A stretch of DNA of 37,552 nt from Candidatus Nanohalarchaeota archaeon (GCA_022729355.1 JALDAN010000004.1:1-37552), one strand, 5' to 3'; shown: positions 1 to 7,826, counted from the first letter of the stretch. Program-made: numbers and translations. The notes: generated by a model from the letters alone, not told the origin.

Positions 1-1
1 A

Positions 2-757
2 GCACCTCCAGGAAATACAATCAGACTGATAGATATTGAAGACGTAGACATAGAGGCCTGTGGAGGAACACACCTGACAGAGACAAATCATACAGAAGAA
101 TTCGTGATCACAGGATGCAAGAGAATACAGGACGGCGTAGTGAGACTAGAATACAAAGCTGGAAAAGCAGCAAGAGATTATATACGGAGTATAGAAAATC
201 GTATTGAAGTTCTAGAGGAGACTCTTAATATTGAGTATAGCGGAGATGTGAGAGAAGTACATAAGGAGCTCTGTAATATATTCAGTGTTGAACCAAAACA
301 TCTTGAAGATACTATCGACAGATTCAGCGATGAAATAGAGGCCTATAACAAAGATATTGAAAAACTGGGCGAATTCCTGAATGCAGAGACGGAGCCAGTG
401 ACACTTAAGGGCAGTGATTTAGTCGAAAAAAGTCGTTCAATGTTTGAAGCTCGTAAAGATGGAGAAAAGAAAGTTGAGAAACTTGAATCGCGTATAGAGG
501 CCTCTGTTGAGGATGAGTTGGAGGGCAGTGATTCTGTTGAGTTGGCGGTGCCTACTGATAATGTTGGGCTTCTTATCCAGGTAGCTCAGAAGCTTTCAAG
601 GAAGCATGAGGCCTCAGTTACACTGATAGGTGAAAAAGGTGCCGTATCTGCATCTCAGACAGGATTGAGTGCTTTTGAGAATCTTGAGTCTCTTGGATCT
701 GAGAATGTTCAGGGGGATGAAGAGTTTGCCAAGGCCTTCGATATCTCTATAGAATAA
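2..757 (+). CDS. alaS: alanyl-tRNA synthetase, C-terminal part (5' end outside window)
   Basis: This is the last 251 codons of alanyl-tRNA synthetase, which charges tRNA-Ala in the cytoplasm and clears mis-charged Ser/Gly. The frame is open from base 2, upstream of the ORF-track start at 104, so the gene begins before the window. The first residues include ACGGTHL, the Cys/His zinc-binding signature of the AlaRS editing domain, followed by VITGCKRIQDGVVRLEY, typical of the segment after it. Residues about 50-160 form a charged coiled coil. The tail (LAVPTDNVGLLIQVAQKLS) resembles the C-terminal DHHA1-like domain used for tRNA binding and dimerisation. The stop is TAA at 755-757. Two other tRNA synthetases (tyrS, serS) and a tRNA-editing protein lie downstream but are separately transcribed. 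The family assignment is secure. Only the catalytic half is missing from view. Confidence 0.93.
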   Translation, partial: APPGNTIRLIDIEDVDIEACGGTHLTETNHTEEFVITGCKRIQDGVVRLEYKAGKAARDYIRSIENRIEVLEETLNIEYSGDVREVHKELCNIFSVEPKHLEDTIDRFSDEIEAYNKDIEKLGEFLNAETEPVTLKGSDLVEKSRSMFEARKDGEKKVEKLESRIEASVEDELEGSDSVELAVPTDNVGLLIQVAQKLSRKHEASVTLIGEKGAVSASQTGLSAFENLESLGSENVQGDEEFAKAFDISIE

Positions 758-787
758 AGAAATAGAGGGGGTGGTCAGGGCTTTTTT

Positions 788-1342
788 TTAGAAGGCTCCT
801 ATTGCTTGGCATTTTGCTGAGATGCCTTGCAGGTCGTCTAGTACGTTGCAGATGTCTCTTTCCACTTGATCGCGTGTTACTTCATTTTGTTGCATTTCCA
901 TTCTTGGTATTACTCCCTGTTCGGAAATGGTTCCACTGACTGTTACAGCTGCAGGATAGTCTTCTATATCTGCCTGTGTTGGAAGGTCTTCAGCGTTTTC
1001 GAAAGGTACTATCTGGACGTATGCTCTATCATTGAATTCTTGCGGTACTCCTTCCAAGTCTTCAATGTTTTCACGCTCCGATTCATTATTGTAAATTACA
1101 GTTGTAATAGCGATGTTGTGTTGGGCTGCTGTGACTATAAGTTCCTGAAAGTTCTTATTGAAGCCTTCTTCAGTGTATACCTGATCCGGAATCTCAAAGT
1201 TGAGTTCCTGTTCCTCTCCTTGATCCGGTGCCTGTGGTGCTCCGCTTGCATAAAGCATGAATACACCACTGAATCCTATCGCTGTCATGATAGCAACTGC
1301 GAGTCCACTGTACTGTTTAATCTTGTCAACTACTTCTCCCAT
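788..1342 (-). CDS. single-pass membrane-anchored hypothetical protein
   Basis: I do not recognise this 184-residue protein. Residues about 12-34 (GLAVAIMTAIGFSGVFMLYA) form one hydrophobic segment after a short basic stretch, so it is probably a signal anchor with the acidic remainder outside the membrane. The outer part contains an alternating strand/helix region and two cysteines near the C-terminus (DICNVLDDLQGISAKC) that could form a disulfide, fitting the two membrane-bound DsbA-like proteins elsewhere in the window. The gene is divergent from the next one across only 35 bases, which hold an AT-rich box (aataataaag) about 25 bases before this ATG. That suggests a leaderless transcript and a shared promoter. 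It lies in a 1.2 kb stretch with no AGGCCT palindrome. Function unknown. Confidence 0.7.
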   Translation of the reverse strand: MGEVVDKIKQYSGLAVAIMTAIGFSGVFMLYASGAPQAPDQGEEQELNFEIPDQVYTEEGFNKNFQELIVTAAQHNIAITTVIYNNESERENIEDLEGVPQEFNDRAYVQIVPFENAEDLPTQADIEDYPAAVTVSGTISEQGVIPRMEMQQNEVTRDQVERDICNVLDDLQGISAKCQAIGAF

Positions 1343-1377
1343 AATCCATTGTTGTAGACTAAAATAATAAAGGTTTA

Positions 1378-1794
1378 ATGACCGAAACCTGTGATATGAT
1401 AGTAGGATTTAATGTTGACAGTATTGAAGCAAGTAAGGATAAAAACGCATCAGGCAACCTGCAAATCAATTACGTACCTGAGATAACAAACGTAGAGGCC
1501 GCCTCTGTAAGCGCATTCGACGAAGAAATCGCAAAGATAGAGTTCAGCTTCGGAGTCAACTACATGTCAGGCGACGAAGTAAGAGCAGAAATTAATATCG
1601 ACGGCAACGTACTGTGGAACGGAGATACAGAAAAAATCGTCTCCACATGGGAGGAAGAAGAACAGCTAGACGAAAGCATCCGAGCACCACTCATGAACGA
1701 CATGTACAGAAAACTGCTTTCAGAAGCCGTCGGAATAGCAGATACACTGGGCATGATCCCGCCGTTCCCAACCCCACAGGTCGACAAGAACTAG
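1378..1794 (+). CDS. hypothetical protein, possibly SecB-like fold
   Basis: A 138-residue acidic protein with alternating beta strands, then a long amphipathic helix and a proline-rich end (GMIPPFPTP). That order (twisted strands, helix, PP-x-P tail) resembles archaeal and actinobacterial SecB-like proteins (MJ0357/Rv1957 type), which are chaperones. This is a weak fold-level impression, not a recognised family match. The ATG at 1378 is the longest start. ATG at 1396 (MIVGFNV) may be the real one, because the AT-rich box near 1362-1371 sits about 29 bases before it. The gene overlaps the convergent winged-helix gene by 4 bases at the stop codon. No AGGCCT occurs inside, although near-misses (gaggccgcctc) do. 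Confidence 0.7.
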   Translation: MTETCDMIVGFNVDSIEASKDKNASGNLQINYVPEITNVEAASVSAFDEEIAKIEFSFGVNYMSGDEVRAEINIDGNVLWNGDTEKIVSTWEEEEQLDESIRAPLMNDMYRKLLSEAVGIADTLGMIPPFPTPQVDKN

Positions 1795-2000
1795 CGGAGA
1801 ACACCCACCATCCTTATTTTTCTTCCAGCAAACTCTTTAGTAGAACTCTTAACAAGGCCCTCTTTCTCCAACGCATTCAAGCACCTGTGTATATCCTGTT
1901 CAGGCCAGTCCAAATGATTCGCCAGCTGAGATGCAGAGACTTTTTGTCCTTCTTCAATCATTTTCTTGGAGGCCTCAAGTACTTTCTGTTTTCGACTCAC
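1791..2000 (-). CDS. small winged-helix DNA-binding protein
   Basis: This 69-residue protein is essentially a single winged helix-turn-helix domain. It has a helix (SRKQKVLEASKKMIEEG), a turn and recognition helix (VSASQLANHLDWPEQDIHRCLNALEKEGLV) and a beta wing ending in RMVGVLR. The pattern fits small archaeal transcription regulators of the MarR/ArsR-like superfamily, or DNA-binding modules that read promoters. The start is GTG at 2000. A box reading gttttatc on the minus strand lies about 30 bases upstream. It shares its 40-base upstream region with the divergent coiled-coil gene at 2041 and may regulate that gene or the Hsp20 gene beyond it, but this is inference from position alone. Its stop codon overlaps the convergent gene at 1794. 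The target is unknown. Confidence 0.75.
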   Translation of the reverse strand: MSRKQKVLEASKKMIEEGQKVSASQLANHLDWPEQDIHRCLNALEKEGLVKSSTKEFAGRKIRMVGVLR

Positions 2001-2040
2001 TGGACAAAACTATAAACACGGAAAGTGATAAAACAAGTTC

Positions 2041-2283
2041 ATGAGCTTGGACGATGCCGAGAAAGATATAGAGGACGGAGAATACAAGGATGCCGTCAAG
2101 GATCTTGAAAACGAGATCGAGTCAGTGGAGAGAGATTTTGAATCTGTGAAAGATGAAGAGGCCTCAGGCGAGTTACGGAAGAAGCAGGCGCAGGCGGAGA
2201 AGATATTGAATGATATCCATGATCAGTTGCATGTTCTTCAGAAGCATATAGAGAACGCCAGCGAAACAAATAAAAATTTTTAA
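2041..2283 (+). CDS. small acidic coiled-coil protein
   Basis: An 80-residue protein, almost entirely helical and very rich in Glu, Asp and Lys, with heptad-like spacing (DAVKDLENEIESVERDFESVKD, then AEKILNDIHDQLHVLQKHIENA). It looks like two antiparallel helices, as in small prefoldin-like or dimerising proteins, but there is no motif to name a family. A TATA-like box (actataaac, 2009-2017) sits about 28 bases upstream of the ATG, so the message is probably leaderless. The Hsp20 gene starts 30 bases after the stop, so the two may be co-transcribed, with this protein a possible stress partner (inference only). It carries one AGGCCT as GAG-GCC-TCA. Confidence 0.7.
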   Translation: MSLDDAEKDIEDGEYKDAVKDLENEIESVERDFESVKDEEASGELRKKQAQAEKILNDIHDQLHVLQKHIENASETNKNF

Positions 2284-2313
2284 AGACCTGAATAAAACTG
2301 TGGTGAGTAAATT

Positions 2314-2739
2314 ATGAGAAGACTAAGGCGCGCCGACAACGTAGATGACCTGTTCAACCAGATGGAAAAAGTATTCGATCAGTTCCAGGAGAAAAGCCGT
2401 AACTTCGCACACGACTTTACAACCGGATTCCCTGTGGACATCGCAGAGGAAGACGGAGAATTCGTACTGACAGCAGACATGCCAGGCGTTGAAAAAGAGG
2501 AGATCAACGTCAAGGCTGACGCCGAAGGAGTGGAGATCTCCGCAGAAGCCAGTCACGAAATAGAGGAAGAGAATGAAAAATACTACAGGAAGGAAAGATC
2601 ACGGAAGTCATTCAACCGTAGAGTGAACTTCCCACAGCCTGTAGATCCGGAGACAGTAGAGGCCTCCTACGAGGACGGAGTACTGGAAGTAAGAGCAGAG
2701 AAAGACAGAGATGAAGGAAAGTCAATCGACATCAAATAA
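2314..2739 (+). CDS. hsp20: Hsp20/alpha-crystallin family small heat shock protein
   Basis: A 141-residue small heat shock protein, an ATP-independent holdase that assembles into large oligomers and binds unfolding proteins. The N-terminal arm (residues 1-45) contains Phe/Gln-rich helices (LFNQMEKVFDQFQEK). The alpha-crystallin domain starts near VDIAEEDGEFVLTADMPGVEKEEI. It includes the typical ADMPG strand-turn and the RRVNFPQPVDPETVEASYEDGVLEV block, where A-x-x-x-[ED]-G-V-L is the family signature. The C-terminal end (KSIDIK) supplies an I-x-I-like motif used for oligomer contacts. A GGTGA ribosome binding site lies 8 bases before the ATG, and an AT box spans the stop of the upstream gene. 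A hairpin plus T-tract follows the stop. Confidence 0.93.
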   Translation: MRRLRRADNVDDLFNQMEKVFDQFQEKSRNFAHDFTTGFPVDIAEEDGEFVLTADMPGVEKEEINVKADAEGVEISAEASHEIEEENEKYYRKERSRKSFNRRVNFPQPVDPETVEASYEDGVLEVRAEKDRDEGKSIDIK

Positions 2740-2751
2740 GAAAAGAATCAT

Positions 2752-2790
2752 AGGCCTCCTTTAGAGGTCATTCATATCTTTATTTTTTTT
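2752..2790 (+). terminator. hairpin plus T-tract after hsp20
   Basis: GGCCTC (2753-2758) pairs with GAGGTC (2764-2769), one G-U pair, five-base loop. An interrupted run of T follows to about 2790. The left arm is part of an AGGCCT copy. Archaea mostly need only the T-tract, so the hairpin may be accessory. Confidence 0.5.
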
Positions 2791-2840
2791 CTTTTCTAAA
2801 TCTCCAAAGGAAAAGGAATTTATCCTTTACTTTCTACTCT

Positions 2841-3785
2841 GTGTCTGTGGAGATTAGAGACGATTCCGTGATACCTCTGGATGAAGTCCCTGATACATTC
2901 TACGAGGAGGGGCGTGAAAACGTTGTTATCGTTGGCGATCTCCATGCAATGGATGAAAAGCCTGCTGAAAGACTACATTACGTACGTGAAGTTGTTGAAG
3001 ATCTGAACGAAGCTCTTGAAAGATACAATGCCGACACAGTAGTTTTCAACGGCGATACCGGGAGCGCAGATCACATTGGGACAGCACTTGAGCATCTTGA
3101 AGCCGACAGAGCAATACTGACTACAGGAGATGAAGATAGAAAAGTAGATGCGCAACGCAATTACAACGGATGGGCCAACATTCTTGACAGAGAGGCCTCC
3201 GATCATTTCGACACAGATATCGATTATAGACTTAGAGGAGAACATATACGACTTGATGAAGAAATTGAACTACCAGGATACTATCCGGTACATATACAGC
3301 ATTTTCCCAAAGACTGCAGCGAATCACATGAAGAACTGGGATTTGAGGCAGACTGGTTTTCAGGCCCAGAAATATCCGATATATATGGATACGCAATATC
3401 TCCGACACTACAAAATGTCTCTATGGTGGCTATTCACGGCCATACCCACGGATATAATGCACGTAATGTCGGACTTGCGAGTTTAATTTCCCTTGATGGT
3501 CTAAGAGATAGTTATGTCACAGATAACGAGTTGTCCAAAAATGGCATACAGGCCTTCTCATTTGGAGAAAACGATTTTGAAGTAGTTCATCAGGAACGGG
3601 ATTCAGGCGAACTTCAAGAAACACAGAGATTTAAAGAAACTAGAAACGGATTCAAACTAGTCGAGTCTCGTGGCAAAGACTTCCTAACTCCTATTGAGCG
3701 CTTCAAGAAAAATGAATTACCTCCTAAATATTTGAACGCACTTCAAGAATCTTATAACCCGGGCAAGAAAATCCTAACCCAGTAA
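2841..3785 (+). CDS. calcineurin-like metallophosphoesterase
   Basis: A 314-residue member of the calcineurin-like metallophosphoesterase superfamily, which hydrolyses phosphomono- or diesters at a two-metal centre. Motifs appear in the usual order: VGDLHA (D-x-H, residues about 32-37), FNGDTGS (GD), a TTGDED block where the family has GNH[DE], and IHGHTHG (H-x-H) near residue 200. The Asn-His pair of the third motif is not canonical (GDE replaces GNH), so one metal or phosphate ligand may differ. The GTG start at 2841 gives SVEIRDD; an AT-rich stretch lies upstream. Its end overlaps the convergent candidate nuclease gene by 12 bases. The substrate cannot be read from sequence. Cyclic nucleotides, nucleic acid ends or protein phosphates are all possible. 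Confidence 0.8.
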   Translation: MSVEIRDDSVIPLDEVPDTFYEEGRENVVIVGDLHAMDEKPAERLHYVREVVEDLNEALERYNADTVVFNGDTGSADHIGTALEHLEADRAILTTGDEDRKVDAQRNYNGWANILDREASDHFDTDIDYRLRGEHIRLDEEIELPGYYPVHIQHFPKDCSESHEELGFEADWFSGPEISDIYGYAISPTLQNVSMVAIHGHTHGYNARNVGLASLISLDGLRDSYVTDNELSKNGIQAFSFGENDFEVVHQERDSGELQETQRFKETRNGFKLVESRGKDFLTPIERFKKNELPPKYLNALQESYNPGKKILTQ

Positions 3786-4562
3786 TTCTTCTTGAAGAAA
3801 GATTTCTTCAATCTCTCCTTCTTCATTCATATCCTTGCCGAGAAAATGCTCTTCAAAACTCTGAACTTTTTCTGCATCTAGAATATCTTCAGAACCAGAG
3901 CTTAGAGCCACCGAACCATCGTACTTTCTTGGAATTCCGTATTCGTCTCCTGAGGCCTTTACCTTATCCTTTACTCCTTCAGGCGTTAATCCTCGGCATC
4001 TGGTGCGTACCTCAAGACCTGTCTCATCTTCAAAGTAATTCAAGGCCTCTACGTGATCCTGCAGTTGATTAGAGCTTTGAAGTGCTTCTTCTGAGGCCTT
4101 TACTTCCCAGAGCTCTATCATTAAATGATCTTCACGGAAGCTCAGTCTTGCAAAGTCGATGTCGCTCTTTGGAACCGATATATTGTCGTTCTCTATCATT
4201 GAACGTTGAATATCTTCCTCTTCATCGTAGTCAGTGTTTGCCAGAGTGAAATCGTATTCCTGTTCAGCCAGCAAGATATCGAATTCTGAATCATCGAATG
4301 TCGGCCAGTGGAACTGGATAAGAGCATCAACACATCTATCATGCCATGTCCTGCCATCAACTTCTCTCAATGCATGTCTGTACGTGCCCTGCTCTACTTC
4401 AGGGCCCTCATACATCTCCGAAGGCAGGTTACGAAACGTTCTGTCCATTTCAACGAGATTGACGCCGCCGTAATTATTCTGTAGTTGTCTCAGAACGGCT
4501 TCATGCGTTTCATCAGAAAGACCCCATATATCCTGATACTGAGGAAGAGGCCTAGAAGTCAT
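3774..4562 (-). CDS. candidate PD-(D/E)XK nuclease-fold protein
   Basis: A 262-residue acidic protein whose middle resembles the PD-(D/E)XK nuclease core: SDIDFARLSF (candidate Asp on a strand), then MIELWEVKASEEALQSSNQL, where E-x-K (EVK) follows a hydrophobic strand and a helix with Gln comes next. That order is typical of restriction-like and VRR-NUC-type endonucleases. The N-terminal half, with conserved-looking aromatic residues (WGLSDETHEAV, GRTWHDRCVDALIQFHWPTF), is not recognised. ATG at 4562 is supported by a strong AT box (taatatattta on the minus strand) about 26 bases upstream. There is no methyltransferase beside it, so a restriction system is not visible. It converges with, and overlaps, the metallophosphoesterase gene. 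The nuclease call is a motif-level inference. Confidence 0.55.
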   Translation of the reverse strand: MTSRPLPQYQDIWGLSDETHEAVLRQLQNNYGGVNLVEMDRTFRNLPSEMYEGPEVEQGTYRHALREVDGRTWHDRCVDALIQFHWPTFDDSEFDILLAEQEYDFTLANTDYDEEEDIQRSMIENDNISVPKSDIDFARLSFREDHLMIELWEVKASEEALQSSNQLQDHVEALNYFEDETGLEVRTRCRGLTPEGVKDKVKASGDEYGIPRKYDGSVALSSGSEDILDAEKVQSFEEHFLGKDMNEEGEIEEIFLQEELLG

Positions 4563-4656
4563 ACGGCAGGTACCTTGGATAAATATATTACAAAGTTTTG
4601 AAATCCTCCTGCCTCCATAATTTCAAAACTACTCTGACAGATTATAAATATCTTTT

Positions 4657-5109
4657 TCAGATGAAATCCTGATCTATCCTATCGTAACGTCCACATGGAT
4701 TGTAGCCGAAAAGTTTGTCTGTCACTTCCTGAAACTCACTTGTTTCCAGCATCCAGGCCTCTTCATCAATCCAGAAAGTTCTTCCATCTACAGGCTTAGG
4801 AGGAAAATCATCTCCTCTTCTCACACGTCCAGAAATATTCGGTGCTATATATCCATACTCATTATCAAGCTCGTTCACAGTTCTCTGAAGTATCTCCTTG
4901 ACATCCGCATCGTAACCTATTATATCTGCCTGTATCCTCCTGTTCTCAAGATCAACTGTTACAACATCATATGAGGCCTCCGGAAAATCTTCAAGCTCTA
5001 CAGGGACGTCTTTCGCCAGGAAATTCCACTCTCCCCAGCTCTGAATCCTGTCGAGAGTGATCTCATCCTGCATCATCTCGACTATTGTACGCTGCTCCTT
5101 CCCTCCCAT
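4657..5109 (-). CDS. hypothetical protein
   Basis: Unrecognised 150-residue soluble acidic protein. The ORF track begins at a TTG (5133), but ATG at 5109 (MGGKEQRTIVE) is the better start, since an AT box (ttattattt on the minus strand, about 5132-5140) sits 27 bases before it and the TTG would fall inside that box. The sequence alternates strands and helices (YDVVTVDLENRRIQADIIGYDADVKEI, then a helix VNELDNEYGYI), with a Cys-Gly-Arg near the end (NPCGRYDRIDQDF). There is no signal peptide or membrane segment. It sits between the candidate nuclease and rtcA, both on the same strand, but separate AT boxes suggest independent transcription. Confidence 0.65.
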   Translation of the reverse strand: MGGKEQRTIVEMMQDEITLDRIQSWGEWNFLAKDVPVELEDFPEASYDVVTVDLENRRIQADIIGYDADVKEILQRTVNELDNEYGYIAPNISGRVRRGDDFPPKPVDGRTFWIDEEAWMLETSEFQEVTDKLFGYNPCGRYDRIDQDFI

Positions 5110-5160
5110 ACCTACTAACCCAAGGAAAACCAAATAATAAGTGAATAACTGCTCCCGAAA

Positions 5161-6168
5161 TCAGAAAGAGATAACTACCTTTGAATCCTTCTTCCGGAAT
5201 TCAGCCTCATAGCCAAACTTCTCCAGTACATATGCATTGGATTCAACGTGATCTGTCTTCTCCATAATCGAGTAACTGCCACTAGTGATAGCTGCGAACA
5301 TCATCAACTGATCAGCCATATAACTATCCACAGCAGCAGTAGAGGCCTGGAAACTTTTGAAATCCTCCACTGCTTCACATGCTACGTCCTCAGCTCTCTT
5401 ACCTTTCTCACCGACAGCATCAAAACCAGCAACAGAATCTTCATACACTGCCTTAACCAGAACAGCCGATCCAGGAGAATCAGACTCAACAGTCTTTACC
5501 TCACTGCGAATCTGTACTGAGGCCTCTTCCTGTAGAAGCTCGACAGCAGTAGAGGCCTGACGCTCTGCTACTTCTCTGCTGGCAAGACTCTCCGACCGGA
5601 TAGAGCATACGACTATTTCCTCCAGATCTCCTCTGTCAACAAGTTCTAATCTTTTCTGCTGCCACTCCTTAAACGTCAGCTTTATCTTTCCTCCGCCTTT
5701 CGGATAGAAGCCTCTTCTTTCAACACTGAAATCAGCTTCAAGACCTGTCTTCTCCAGTAAAGGCATCTTTACGTGCCTGTAGTGGAGGCCTGTCGGCGAC
5801 CACTTTACCTCAGTGCCGCCAGATACCTCAAAAACCGCTTTATTCTCAAAGCATTTAGTGACAGGCAGTAAAGTATCAAGCACCAGACATGTGCTGCCTG
5901 CAGTCCCTACATCAACTTCCAGGCCTCTGAAATCGTTTCCCTGAGGCCTGAATACCAGTTCAGTCGAACTTTTTGATAGACCTTCTGTTTCTGCGTTACA
6001 GAGCTTCTTTGCTGCCTTCACAGCCGTAAGGTGCTGATTTTTCAGGCCAGGATTACTTCTGTCACCTCTGATATCTTTGATGTGGAAGCCTTTGCCTGTA
6101 AGTATTGATGCTGTGAGTGCGGTTCTGAGCATCTGTCCTCCTCCGAGGCCTCCATCGATTTCTATCAT
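5161..6168 (-). CDS. rtcA: RNA 3'-terminal phosphate cyclase
   Basis: RtcA converts an RNA 3'-phosphate to a 2',3'-cyclic phosphate using ATP through an RtcA-AMP intermediate. It acts in RNA end repair. The ORF track extends too far upstream (a low-complexity Ser-rich antisense of the next gene). The real start is ATG at 6168, giving MIEIDGGLGGGQMLRTA, exactly where RtcA proteins begin, and 335 residues, the normal length. Family blocks are present: GGGQMLRTALT, DIRGDRSNPGLKNQHLTAV, and near the end KTDHVESNAYVLEKFG with the nucleophilic His. GFYPKGGGKI is another hallmark. Its upstream region is shared with the divergent YbaK-like gene, and one AT box (tttatttga, about 6197-6205) can serve both. 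No rtcB is visible here. Confidence 0.95.
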   Translation of the reverse strand: MIEIDGGLGGGQMLRTALTASILTGKGFHIKDIRGDRSNPGLKNQHLTAVKAAKKLCNAETEGLSKSSTELVFRPQGNDFRGLEVDVGTAGSTCLVLDTLLPVTKCFENKAVFEVSGGTEVKWSPTGLHYRHVKMPLLEKTGLEADFSVERRGFYPKGGGKIKLTFKEWQQKRLELVDRGDLEEIVVCSIRSESLASREVAERQASTAVELLQEEASVQIRSEVKTVESDSPGSAVLVKAVYEDSVAGFDAVGEKGKRAEDVACEAVEDFKSFQASTAAVDSYMADQLMMFAAITSGSYSIMEKTDHVESNAYVLEKFGYEAEFRKKDSKVVISF

Positions 6169-6195
6169 TGTAACAGTTGACTGTTGACGTTGCTG

Positions 6196-6206
6196 ATTTA
6201 TTTGAA
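6196..6206. promoter_or_regulatory. shared AT box between rtcA and the YbaK-like gene
   Basis: gatttatttga lies 26-34 bases upstream of ATG 6230 on the plus strand and about 28-38 bases upstream of ATG 6168 on the minus strand. One box could therefore support two divergent leaderless transcripts. It also decides both starts against the longer ORFs. Confidence 0.45.
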
Positions 6207-6229
6207 TGCCTCCCCATATAAGGACTTGT

Positions 6230-6745
6230 ATGAAAGCTTTCAGGCAGAGCCCGGTGGAACTTGAGGAGTTCATTGACTTTATGGAGGAAGATATCGGAAA
6301 CGTTGAACGAGTAATCGGCGAACTTATGCTTGAAGATGTTGATGTCGAATTCATCGTTCACGCGAAAGCTGAGACCGTAGCTGAATCAGCTGAAAACACA
6401 GAAGTAGAGGAAAGCCATATAATCAAAACACTAATCTTCATGAGCGAAGAGCCTGTAGCTGTGCTCTGTCCAGGAGATACCTCTGTATCAGAAGACAAGC
6501 TGGAAGAAATAATAGGAGAGGAAGTAAGGATGGCGAATCCTGATGAAGTAGAGGAGGCCACAGGCTACACTATTGGAGGCGTATCCCCTTTCGATCTTGA
6601 TATCAAAGTGTTGATGGAGGAGTCTATACTGGATGAGAATGAAGTGAAGCCGGCAGCCGGATCACGTGTAGTAGGTGTATCCATTGATTCTGAGGCCTTG
6701 AAGGAAATTTCTGGTGCGGAGCCTGTGGATGTTTCCAGAAAGTAA
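6230..6745 (+). CDS. YbaK/ProX-type aminoacyl-tRNA deacylase (trans-editing protein)
   Basis: A 171-residue protein of the YbaK/EbsC/ProX superfamily, which hydrolyses mis-charged tRNAs (for example Cys- or Ala-tRNA-Pro) in trans. Family blocks: FIVHAKAETVAESAENTEVEESHIIKTLIF with the invariant Lys (IIKTL), then AVLCPGDTSVSEDKL, ATGYTIGGVSPF (the G-x-x-P-F motif), and PAAGSRVVGVSIDSEALKEI. The longest ORF starts at 6206, but ATG at 6230 (MKAFRQSP) is preferred because the AT box at about 6197-6205 lies 26-32 bases upstream of it. Residues 1-30 form an extra helix before the domain. The tyrS gene follows 28 bases downstream. Which tRNA it edits cannot be told from sequence. Confidence 0.88.
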   Translation: MKAFRQSPVELEEFIDFMEEDIGNVERVIGELMLEDVDVEFIVHAKAETVAESAENTEVEESHIIKTLIFMSEEPVAVLCPGDTSVSEDKLEEIIGEEVRMANPDEVEEATGYTIGGVSPFDLDIKVLMEESILDENEVKPAAGSRVVGVSIDSEALKEISGAEPVDVSRK

Positions 6746-6772
6746 TTTAACACTTGGAAGGAATTATGATTT

Positions 6773-7798
6773 ATGGGATTAGAGGAGAGAAAACAGCTTG
6801 TACTGAGGAACACGGATGAAATCGTTACAGAGGAAGAGCTTGAAGAGATACTTGAAGAGAAGGATGAGCCAAACACTTACGTCGGATACGAGACTTCAGG
6901 GCCTGTACATCTTGGTCACTGGGCTTCTATAAGGAAGTTAAGTGATTTGCAGAAGGCCGGATTCAACTTGAAAGTGCTCTTTGCGGATCTTCATACATAC
7001 CTGAATAAGAAGGGAGAAGAGGAATGGATTCAGTCCATGACAGAGTACTGGGAGGCAACTTTCGAGGCCTGTGGGCTTGATGCAGAGTTCCATAGAGGCA
7101 GAGATTTTCAGGAGAAAACAGAGTACTTCCACGACGCCCTCGATTTATCGCTGAATACTACAATCAACAGAGGCCAGCGCTCAATGAGTGAGGTAGCATC
7201 TGGAGAAGATGACTCAAGGGCAGTAAGCCAGGTCATCTATCCATTGATGCAGGCACTTGATATCGAATACCTGAATGTAGATGTTGCAATGGGAGCAACA
7301 GATCAGAGAAAGATCCACATGCTGGCACGGGAAGCACTTCCGAAGATAGGATACAGAAAGCCTACATGCCTTCATCATCCCCTGGTTGTCTCACTTCAGG
7401 GAACAGACAAGATGAGCTCCTCGAAACCGAAGACGATGTTCCCACTTCACGCATCCAGAGAAACAGTAGTGGAAAGAATCGAAGACGCATACTGTCCACA
7501 GGGAGAAATAGAGGAGAACCCTGTAATCCAGATCTGCCAGTTCCACATCTTCGGAGACGACGAAGAACTGCATATCGAGAGGCCTGAAGAATACGGCGGA
7601 GACATCCACTACTCCAGCCAGGAAGAACTGGAGGAAGACTTCGGATCCGGAGAACTGCACCCACAGGACCTGAAAAACAGTGTCGCACAGCACATCGCAG
7701 ATAAACTGGAGCCTGTAAGAGAGAAATTCAAGCAGAATCCTGAACTACTGAACTGCCTTGAAGAAATCGGGCATGAAAAACCAGATTATATCGAGTAG
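6773..7798 (+). CDS. tyrS: tyrosyl-tRNA synthetase (archaeal type)
   Basis: A 341-residue class I synthetase that charges tRNA-Tyr. The HIGH-like motif is HLGHW (residues 46-50) within YVGYETSGPVHLGHW. The KMSKS-type motif is KMSSS (213-217). Other archaeal TyrRS blocks are LFADLHTYLNKKG, QVIYPLMQALDIEYL, VDVAMGATDQRKIHMLARE, and the C-terminal GELHPQDLKNSVAQHIADKLEPVR. The Y-x-x-x-E opening and the Asp/Gln residues of the Tyr pocket favour tyrosine over tryptophan. The C-terminal tRNA-binding S4 domain is absent, as usual in archaea. An AT box (taatttaac) about 26 bases upstream supports a leaderless ATG. The stop codon runs straight into an AGGCCT inverted-pair terminator. Confidence 0.95.
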   Translation: MGLEERKQLVLRNTDEIVTEEELEEILEEKDEPNTYVGYETSGPVHLGHWASIRKLSDLQKAGFNLKVLFADLHTYLNKKGEEEWIQSMTEYWEATFEACGLDAEFHRGRDFQEKTEYFHDALDLSLNTTINRGQRSMSEVASGEDDSRAVSQVIYPLMQALDIEYLNVDVAMGATDQRKIHMLAREALPKIGYRKPTCLHHPLVVSLQGTDKMSSSKPKTMFPLHASRETVVERIEDAYCPQGEIEENPVIQICQFHIFGDDEELHIERPEEYGGDIHYSSQEELEEDFGSGELHPQDLKNSVAQHIADKLEPVREKFKQNPELLNCLEEIGHEKPDYIE

Positions 7799-7826
7799 AG
7801 GCCTAAAACCCAGGCCTCTCTTTTTT
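7797..7826 (+). terminator. AGGCCT inverted-pair terminator after tyrS
   Basis: AGAGGCCT (7797-7804) and AGGCCTCT (7812-7819) form a perfect 8-bp stem with a 7-base loop (aaaaccc), followed by a run of six T. The stem starts on the last bases of the tyrS stop codon. The convergent gene ends at 7825, so it may also limit read-through from that side. It is built from two copies of the genome-wide palindrome. Confidence 0.75.

Noticed and set aside
6169-6354. N-terminal extension of rtcA in the ORF track
   Set aside because: It is Ser-rich antisense of the YbaK-like gene, and RtcA proteins begin at the MIEIDGG position.
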